From contig JAPDRO010000005.1 of the NCBI GenBank assembly GCA_030247885.1, forward strand, positions 310,001 to 374,000: a stretch of DNA of 64,000 bases, in the 5' to 3' direction. The notes under the pieces were generated by a model. That model was not told the DNA's origin and made no database searches. It saw nothing but the letters and a program-made list of their open reading frames with translations. Shown here piece by piece: positions 55,883 through 64,000 of this stretch (position 1 is its first letter; every line of letters starts with the position of its first letter). Source of the DNA: Taxawa tesnikishii (nom. ined.). Its lineage: Eukaryota; Ascomycota; Dothideomycetes; Dothideales. The position numbers and the translations under genes are program-made.

Positions 55883-58620
55883 ATGCACCGAAGAGCGGCA
55901 TCCCCGCTGCATCGGAGAACGGATTCGACATCTCGAAGAACCTTGTGGGCGCTGACTTCAGTGAGGACGACGATGGTATTCTCGCGGCGGTGCCGACTGG
56001 AGCGGGTGCAGGCGCTGTGGCTTCAGGCGAGGACCTAGGACTGATGAGCGACGGGGACGATGACGAGGCATTCATTGCTGCCCAGCAGGCCGCCGTCAAT
56101 CGCAGAGCGACAGTGCTGAAGGGAAAGAACGCGAAGAAGAGTGGTGGTTTCCAGTCCATGGGTCTCAACGCTGCACTTCTGAAGGCCATTACGAGAAAGG
56201 GTTTCTCCGTCCCTACGCCTATCCAACGGAAGACCATACCTTTGATTCTGGACGGACAAGACGTGGTGGGCATGGCTAGGACTGGATCAGGAAAAACGGC
56301 GGCCTTCGTCATTCCTATGCTGGAAAGGCTGAAGGCGCACAGCGCAAAAGTCGGCGCAAGAGGTGTGATTCTGTCACCGTCACGAGAGCTGGCCTTGCAG
56401 ACTCTTAAAGTCGTGAAAGAAATGGGACGAGGCACAGATCTCAGGACAATCCTTTTGGTTGGTGGAGATAGCCTGGAAGAGCAATTCAGTTCAATGGCTT
56501 CGAATCCGGACATCATCATTGCTACGCCTGGACGCTTTGAGCACTTGAAGGTTGAAATGAGTCTGGATCTATCATCGGTCAGGTATGTTGTCTTTGACGA
56601 GGCCGATAGGCTGTTCGAGATGGGTTTTGCTGCTCAGCTGGCGGAGATTTTGCATACGCTGCCTACCAACCGCCAGACGCTACTTTTCTCTGCCACGTTA
56701 CCGAAATCACTTGTTGAGTTCGCTCGTGCGGGTCTTCAAGACCCCAAGCTTGTCCGTCTTGATGCAGAGAGCAAGATATCCCCTGATTTGGAGAGCGCGT
56801 TCTTCACAGTGAACAGCGCAGAGAAGGAGGGTGCACTACTACACATCCTTCAGGATGTCATCAAAATGCCTACTGGACCTACAGAAGCAGCTATCAAGGC
56901 CAAAGAGGAAGCAAAGAACCCGAGCAAGAAGCGGAAGCGGGGCCCTGATGGACCAAGCGCAGCCGAGTCGCCGACAGCACACTCAACAATCGTGTTTGCG
57001 GCAACGAAGCATCATGTTGAATATCTTGCCAGTCTGCTTCGTTCATTCGACTACGCTGTTTCCTATGTCTATGGCTCATTGGACCAGACGGCTCGTAAGA
57101 TCCAGGTTCAAGAATTCCGCAGCGGCTTGACAAATGTGTTGGTTGTTACAGATGTCGCGGCACGTGGTGTCGATATCCCCATCTTGGCGAATGTTATCAA
57201 CTACGACTTCCCCTCGCAGCCGAAAATTTACGTTCATCGCGTTGGTCGGACAGCGCGAGCCGGAAGACGTGGGTGGAGTTACAGTTTTATCACCAACCAG
57301 GACTTGCCATACCTACTTGACCTGCAGTTGTTCCTTAGTCGCAAGCTGGTCTTGGGCAGAGAAACTGAGGAAGCAGTGAATTTTGCGGAAGCAGTGGTAG
57401 TTGGAGGATTGGTTCGAAACAAGCTCGAACGGTGTACTGAAGAGGTAGACAAGCTGCTCGAAGAAGATGAGGACCTCGAGACTCTGCGACAGGTCGCCCG
57501 AAAGGGAGAGAAGCAGTATGTCCGAACTCGCAACTCTGCGTCTGCCGAAAGCGCTAAGCGGGCAAAGACGTTAAGCGAGTCCGACAAGCCCAAGGAAACG
57601 AACATGCTGTTTGAAGGAGACGACGAGGCTAACATGGAGCGCGAGAGGGAGAAGATGCTGGCTCGAGTCAGCGGCTTTCGGCCTTCCGAGACCGTGTTCG
57701 AGATCGGAAAGAGGGGAACCACGAACGAGGCAGCGAACCTCATGAGGGAACGACGCAGCAAGATTCAGCCCCACAGGCAAATGGAGGAAAAGAGAAGCCC
57801 GCCGCAGGGTTTGGATAGCGAGGATGGTGCGCCTGCTATTGCTCTCAATGATGATGATCCCAACCCCGACACAGGCGTCGCCGACTTCAATGCCGACATG
57901 TCTGATGCCTCCGAAGACGAGCTCGAAGTGACTTTCTCTCAACCATCCGACTCTAAGATGAACAAAAACTCGTGGCAAGACTCGGAGCATTTTATGTCTT
58001 ACGCACCAACTTCCATCAACATGGCGGAAGACCGAGGGTACGGAGTCAATACAGGCGGCGTTGACTCTTCTAACAACTTCGTGACCGCCGCTCGAGGCGC
58101 AACCATGGATTTGGCCATGGACGACAGTAAAGCCTTCGGCGAGTCCTCAAAAGCGCGAGGTCTGCGCTGGGACAAAAAGAGTAAAAAGTACGTAGCGCGT
58201 GCCAATGACGAGGACGGGTCCAAGGGCCAGAAAATGATCACGGGAGAGTCTGGACTCAAGATTGCAGCCAGTTTCCGGAGCGGTAGATACGATGCCTGGA
58301 GGAAGGCAAACAAGGTCGACGCGCTTCCCCGCGTTGGCGAGCTGGAACGCAATACCTCTCGCTTTAGTGGGGGCCCGAGTGGTGCGCCAGGTAGATTCAA
58401 GCACAAACAAGCGAAAGCTCCCAAGGAGGCGGACAAGTTCAGAGACGATTACTACAAGAGGAAGAAGAGGGTAGAAGAGGCCAAGGAGAAGAGGATTGGC
58501 AGGTTTGGTGAGGGCAAGGGCAAGAGTGAGCTTAGAAGTACGGACGACGTGAGGAAGGAGAGGAAATTGAAGCAGAGACGGAAGGAAAAGAATGCCAGAC
58601 CGCAGAGGAGGAAGACGTAA
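55883..58620 (+). CDS. DBP10: DBP10, DEAD-box RNA helicase of 60S ribosome assembly
   Basis: The likely N-terminus is [19 protein letters not shown] from ATG 55883, with a one-base frame change in CCCC 55902-55905; the main frame is open from there to 58620, about 910 residues. Motifs in order: Q-motif [32 protein letters not shown] (I), SPSRELALQ (Ia), ATPGR (Ib), [14 protein letters not shown] (II), LLFSATLP (III), [15 protein letters not shown] (IV), [13 protein letters not shown] (V) and [10 protein letters not shown] (VI). The C-terminal DBP10CT-type region includes [32 protein letters not shown], and a Lys/Arg-rich tail. Dbp10 acts in the nucleolus on pre-60S particles near the peptidyl-transferase region. 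No introns. Confidence 0.96.
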
Positions 58621-59455
58621 AGGACAACGACTGTGCGTGAAGGCGACGCAAGAGTCGTTGTACTTCTTTCCTGTGCGTCGTCATTGTGGTCGATAGGGGT
58701 CCTGCATCACGTCGGTCCCATCTCTTGGAGTTCGTTCCGTAGCGTTGCTTCACTATTGTATCCAGGTGACCCACATGACAAAGACAGCCGCATGAGATCG
58801 TGCAATCCCGAGAGAACCAACCACCTTCCTTTCGTCGACCTGCTGCAAGAAAAAACTGCAAGGCGTCATGTCACAGATTGTCCACCAGTCACGTGCACTT
58901 TTTGTATGCACCTTCGGCTTATTAGGGGAGCCGGTACGTGAAAGCCTGCGTTTCAGCTGTTTCTAAGCTAGGCCATAGTCTAATGATTGCTTTTTCTTGC
59001 CGGCGTTTTATCGTTCTTTGTCTATGGTAATCGGATTATGTCTTTTGTTTACATACACAATTTTTGTGTAACGCCTGACTATGGCGCTGCTGAAACCACT
59101 CCCTGAGGCCGTCCAGTCTTCGTAGCTCGTGAGATGCATCGTCCGTTCTAGGCCCTGCCTTCTGTCGAGAGATAAGTGTCCTATCCGTGTTCTGGGACCT
59201 TGGTCGCACCTGCTGCGTAATACAACTGCCGCGTATATGCAGCGTCGAGTAGGTGATACGACTCACGGGCGCTGTATGTATGCTATGCAATTACGTCGTG
59301 CCATCAGCTGAGCGTTGTAACGGTTCCGTTGAACAAGCTTAAGCGGTTGCTGAGCGATCTTTCTTCGAGATCGCTACTAGCACGCACGTCCTGGCCTCCC
59401 TCAGGGCAGTCATAGCTTCGGAAAGCTGCTTGTCCATGTCTTTCGAGATGTTCTC
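58621..59455. other. Intergenic region between convergent genes
   Basis: 3' flanks of DBP10 and the transcription-factor gene. AT-rich stretches such as TTTTTCTTGCC and TTTTGTTTACATACAC near 58990-59060 may include polyadenylation signals. No gene seen. Confidence 0.5.
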
Positions 59456-61471
59456 TCAAGACGGCGGTTCGCGCTGTAAAACATCATCTATGCCCATCCG
59501 TCTCCGCTTGTTAGAGGAATGAACGTTTCCGGGTGCGCTTTCTTCAGATGAAGATGAGTGTTGACGTGGCCCGAGGATTTGCTGCGGCGATGACGCTATA
59601 AAAGGCCTAGGCACGGCAGCGGTGAGAGGAGGTAGTTGGAAATCAGCGGGTACAGAACTTGCTTGTGACAGTCCCCGAGGACGGAAACGTGGCGTAAATG
59701 GGTCTGCTTGCATAGCTGTGCCTGTGGGTTCAGCTGTTGGCTGCATTGGTGCTGGTGCTTGTGCTATTGGGGGTGAGTAAGTGTATAGCGGGTACTGCTG
59801 TTGCGGTTGTGGGGCCGGTTGTTGTGAGGGTGGCTGGTGAGATGGTTGCTGGTATTGAAGCTGAACTTGTGGCGGAGGGTAAGTACGGGGGCAGACGGAC
59901 CGGCCGTCGGTAGTTGTCCTGAGAGAGCGATGTTTTGAGGATGATGGTAATATGGTGATGGCGGCGCAGTTTGTGCCATTGTTGGGCGCTGGGTGAGAGG
60001 AGCATCCAGAAAAGGAGAAATGATCTGCAGAGGGGGCCCATGCGCGGACTTGGGAGGACGTTCGGTGGTGGTCCCAAAGCTTGCGTTGGAACTATCCCTG
60101 CTTGAGGCAACGGGGTAGCATAACAACTGCAAAGTAGACCGAAGTCCTTGCCAGCCGGATCCTGGTTGGGAGTGTCGGCTCTCCTGGGCAGTTGTACGTC
60201 CAGAAGTGAGTTCTGTCTTGGAAGCCTCGCGTCACTTCCTCAATATCTTGCTCTCTTATTTCAGGTAAGGGATCATGACCCGGTCGCTCAATGGGAGGGA
60301 GGTATGCCGGGTCCTTTGCTTCTCTTTCTTCTCTTAATCGGTTCCTCACTGTCTGGAAACTGTCCCTCTCTGTGGCTCTGGCAATTTCAGTGAATCTGCG
60401 GCCATGTAGATTCTGTACGTTGGCGAAAAGCTGTTGAAAAGTGGAGTTGGCTTTCAAAATGATAAGATCAAGGTCCAGGAAAGCAATCGGAACCAGGGGC
60501 TGTTGGGAAATTGGGTCGGGTGCTTGTGCAGGCATGCTGGCCAATGCCGGTTGTGGGGTAGGAACCACACCGGATGGCTCGCCTGCGTGAGCGCGGAGAG
60601 CACGTAACGATTCTGTCCTCCTGTGCCTGCTCGGTCCAATAGGCCGACTGCCAGATGCTGTTACGCGTGTCTCGACTGGGCCAAGTGGTCTTGGAGGAGG
60701 AACCATCTGCTCAACTCGAAACTCACCCTCGTCCCTTAATCGAGGACGGCCCCTTTTTTGTGGGGCACATCTTGACAGGTATCCTGAACGATATTAGTCT
60801 GTGACCTATACCGGAAACTCGGTACAACAAACCGCCTTTCCAGTTGCTACGCATCGCGCACATGGCCTTTGCACATCGCAACTGAGGTGTGCACGCTTGC
60901 AATTCCCACAAGCATTTGCAACATGAGCTTTTGCTCTCCGCCCGCCTCGACCAGTACTAGTGCTAGCAGCAGCAGTAGCACTGACTGTGGCTGTGGCCGT
61001 GGTGGGTCCAGTAGGCCCAGGAGGTCGTATACCAGAGAGCCATGAGCTTACGGTCTGGGTAGGGCCACCCCGTGCTGGTGCCTGCCTCTCAGCAGCGCTG
61101 GGATGCTGAGATGCTTGAGAAGGGCCCACAGTGGCAGCAGGTGATACAGCAGTGGAGAAGGTAGTCCACGAGTACGCGGCTGATGTTGGTACTCCCGCCG
61201 ACGTGGCAGGAGTGTCTGCAGATGATGTTGCGGTAGTGGTTGTTGTGGACGCTGCCTGAGGAAGAGGTGCGGAACTGCTGGGAAGATCCGCAGGTAACCT
61301 TGGAGGTGAAGGCGGACTGGACATTGGAGGTGAAGGATAGGCCCAGGCGGTTTGCCAGGACAGTGTCCTCGACAACCTCAGGGATGGCCGATGGCAATCC
61401 CCTGTTGTAGAGAGCTGTTCAGAGTGTTTGTCAAAGCGAAGGTCGGGCAGGGCTGGGGCAATAGTCCGCAT
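59456..61471 (-). CDS. Zn2Cys6 transcription factor with PAS-like domain
   Basis: The start at 61471 (MRTIAPALPDLRFDK) is followed by a Ser/Thr/Pro/Ala-rich head. The zinc cluster NACGNCKRAHLSCDVQRPCA continues RCVATGKA and, across an intron (60784-60832, donor GTTTGT, GACTAAT branch), DTCQDVPHK, then KRGRPRLRD, which resembles an AT-hook. Next is a PAS-like region PLVPIAFLDLDLIILKANST, FQQLFANVQNLHGRRFTEI and WTYNCPGEPTLPTRIRLA. The tail is Gln/Pro-rich and ends in a basic KRRRMGIDDVL. This head/PAS pairing is an ascomycete class of regulators; targets are unknown. At least four one-base frame changes fall in runs: TTTTTT 60754-60759, GGGG 60112-60115, GGGGG 60032-60036 and GGGGG 59887-59891. 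Confidence 0.85.
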
Positions 61472-64000
61472 AGTTCCGTTCTACGCGTGGAGCATATAGC
61501 TGAATGAAGTCTTTCAAGAAACGGAGCCTAGAACCTTGAGAGTGATGTACCGAGATCTCCTGCTGAGTGGCTGAAGGTGGAATATCTTCTACGGACTTTC
61601 AGACGCAAACCCCGTGATCTGTTATCAGACAGCAGCAATGATCCCTTCACGGTGTTGCAGCGGAACGGCTCGATTTTGTGTCCTGTGAGCGACGTTAGAA
61701 AGCTCTTCCTCCAGACAAAGCACGCGTCATGTATCTAACCAGTGTGGAATCTACCATTACTATTACATTCTAGTAAATCGCCGTGGATGGCATGTGTATA
61801 GAACAATAGCGAGTGAAAGAAACAAGGCCGTATACGGGGTCACAGCGAAGGACGTTGCGAACGAAAGCGAGGACGAAGAGAAGACGATGCAGTACGATGG
61901 GGCGTGGAGGGGCAGCGTGCAGGAACCTCCGATCCAAATTGGGGCTTGGGGAACCACGACGTACATATCGTTAGGGCAGCACCAAGGACAGACGGTGCTG
62001 TAATAAACTAAAATAAGGTTGTTAGGGAACGTACATCTGTGGGAGTGATCTCCAGCGCTTCTACTTCTTCCGCTTGTCGTATGCTGACAGCCGTGGCACG
62101 GTGCTTCTAACGTACCGCACCATATCATAGTAACCGTAGGCCGGTGAGCGGTGCTTGGCACAATGTTCCCCGAGAGAGCTTCGTTCTCAGGGTCATAGAC
62201 CATCTTTCATGGCCGAACTCAGGCGCGGACAGGTGCAGGCTAAAACCAAGTAGGCTGGGCTCTCAATGGGTTTGTGGTCATAGCAGTTCTGCATGGGAAG
62301 CGGGTCCCAGATCCTGGTGCCCTCGTCCTTCGCGGGTGTTAGATCATGGGCAGTGATACGGTCTCTCGAAGATGATCTCCCGACGGCTTCTGAAGAGCTA
62401 TTTCCAGTAAGGTTAGCCCCAGCACGGAATTGCGAAATGTGGCTCGTCGAGAGCGGTTGCGCGGGGAGTCCGGATCACCGTTCACTCCGGGCATTGGCGA
62501 GGCAGCTCGCTTCAGCTGTCGCTGTTGTTACACTGCTATAACCTCCGTTAACTCTCTCCACGACAATAACAAGTCGTTTCGACTCGACAAGCTAGAGCAA
62601 CTAGAATTGACCCCATTCCATCAACGAAGCAATAAAGATGGCATGTGGGCCCAGCTAACCCGGGACCCTGACGGTTGATGCAGCCTCCGCCTTACCAGTC
62701 GGGCGCTAAGACCGCATCTTGCGACAAGCGCAGCTGAGCAACATCGAAAGGTTGCTCGCAGAAATCCATTTCGGACGAGAGGTCAGTTCCGCAAAACCAG
62801 AAAAGTCATGACGACCTCGTAACAGCCACGAGCAGTGCTCCGCCGGGTGGAGACTGCAGCAGTGGTTGAGGACAAGGCGCACATCCCTCTTCTCCAGAGC
62901 CTGCCCCGGGGGCAAACGGTCTGCGAGGCTGCTGAAGCAGCACGGCAGCTTTCCCTCTCCCTGCCGGTCAGGAGGTAGCGAGCGACATGTTCCACCGCTA
63001 CGGCACGTGCGTGATATGATATTCCTGTAAGCTTGTGTCTTGAGAGAACCGCCCAACAGCTCGGTTTGGGAAGCGTAAGGCGATTTGGGGGCGGCTGAGG
63101 TACACGGATGTTGCATTTCGCATCGAATCGACAGGGAGCTCATGTCCCGTACGAGCACTGGCTCGATCGGAGTGCAGTGACGATACAACTCAATGTCCGA
63201 AACCCGGCCTTCGGCTCCCCTATGGACAGCGGGAGTTTGTTTCCCCCACGGTGCAGATCGGCCTTCATCCGGATCGGACGCATTGTGTGGATGTTGCCAA
63301 AAAGGCACTGGCCGCAGCCTGGAAGGGATTGTTGACGATGAGGTGTAAGTACGTATGCGTGGGAGTCGACCGCGTGCTGTTGATGCATATGAGGACGAGT
63401 GGACGAGTGGACGAGTGGAGGTTGCGGTTCAGGCTTGTGCGGTTGATCCGCACAGGGTTCCCACGACTTGGCGCGCCTGACACCCGTGATTGGGCAAGCA
63501 CTCCGGCCAATCGATTCACACCCACCATCTCTGCACCAACCCCTTGTGCACCTTTTCAGAACTAAGGCGTGCTATGAGCGTCCAGATGTCGTCGTGCCCG
63601 CGCCGTACAGAGATAGAGATGATTGGTGACGGAGAGCCACGGTGGTATATGCGGCAATCTCGATGGTTGCTCCGACTGCTGCGAGACATGCTGCATGCCA
63701 CGCTGGCTCGGACTCTGCTCTACCCTAGCTGCCCTCGGCTGTGCAAGAGAACACTTGGAATGTCTTCCATGGGAATCTTGCGTCCCGCGTCTGCGTGTGG
63801 ATGGCGACCATTTCATCCCATCTCCGCCAGGGCCGTTTCATATCAGCAGACGTTACGCTGTTCCGCCGCGCGCCGCAGGCCTAGCAGGCATATCGTGACT
63901 TGTGTACAGACAGGCCGGACGTAGCTCGTGATGCAATGAAGCAGACATCTGTCTCCAAATATTTGCCCTTTCTCCTGTACCTCCATCTCCTCAAGCTCCC
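61472..64000. other. Intergenic region to the end of the window
   Basis: About 2.5 kb with many overlapping open frames of 60-200 codons on both strands (for example 62706-63308 minus, 63490-63924 plus), none with a family likeness or codon pattern that stands out. It likely contains the promoter of the transcription-factor gene. A short tandem repeat is listed separately. Confidence 0.55.
63389..63419. repeat. Tandem repeat (GGACGAGT)n
   Basis: Three and a half copies of an 8-bp unit GGACGAGT in the last intergenic region. Confidence 0.9.

Noticed and set aside
55593-56519. Minus-strand open frame of about 308 codons
   Set aside because: Antisense to the DBP10 helicase core.
6173-61471. 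Programmed ribosomal frameshifting as the cause of the frame changes
   Set aside because: About twenty sites in unrelated genes, no shared slippery heptamer or downstream structure, and all sit in ordinary G/C runs; missing bases in the assembly explain them more simply.
1-64000. Transposons, LTR elements or other mobile DNA
   Set aside because: No reverse transcriptase, integrase or transposase motifs, no long terminal or inverted repeats, and no target-site duplications were seen.

Overview
The window looks like nuclear DNA from a filamentous ascomycete (Pezizomycotina; a Dothideomycete is my guess). Genes are dense and lie on both strands. Introns are short (about 46-110 nt), GT-AG, and often carry a CTAAC/CTAAT-like branch site. 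Many products are ascomycete forms: Mtr-type amino-acid permease, HET-domain protein, Zn2Cys6-PAS regulator, Art1/Ldb19 arrestin, DUF202 protein. I see no mobile element, virus-like element or CRISPR array.

Layout. 0-12 kb: 3' part of a luciferase-domain protein, an amino-acid permease, a SnoaL-like protein, RIC1 (minus), then about 2.7 kb with only weak coding traces. 12-24 kb: a hotdog thioesterase, MMS2 (minus), MON2, RPP40 (minus), and a PFK2-type gene (minus). 25-38 kb: TOM40, an ART1/LDB19 arrestin (minus), two MFS transporters in tandem (DHA1-like, then sugar porter), an intron-containing tRNA-Thr(AGT), POP4 (minus) and PDX3. 39-51 kb: a HET-domain gene (minus), a mitochondrial stomatin-like gene, DCC1 (minus), CLP1, and a large coiled-coil gene (minus). 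52-64 kb: mitochondrial uL23m (minus), a DUF202 membrane protein, RPA2 (minus), DBP10, a Zn2Cys6-PAS transcription factor (minus), then about 2.5 kb without a recognisable gene.

Most genes are housekeeping: Golgi/endosome traffic (RIC1, MON2), RNA processing (RPP40, POP4, CLP1, DBP10), DNA replication and repair (MMS2, DCC1, RPA2), mitochondria (TOM40, stomatin-like, uL23m) and transport. Many stand head to head with 0.2-1 kb between start codons: MMS2/MON2, PFK2/TOM40, POP4/PDX3, HET/stomatin-like, DCC1/CLP1, uL23m/DUF202, RPA2/DBP10. Several of these gaps carry microsatellites, often with a hexanucleotide unit.

The most striking signal is technical or evolutionary. In at least ten otherwise well conserved genes the frame shifts by exactly one base, nearly always in or next to a mononucleotide run (mostly G/C) and always in the direction of a missing base. 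About twenty such sites are visible. This looks like undercalled homopolymers in the assembly rather than decay of essential genes. Gene models below are therefore spans that cross these points.
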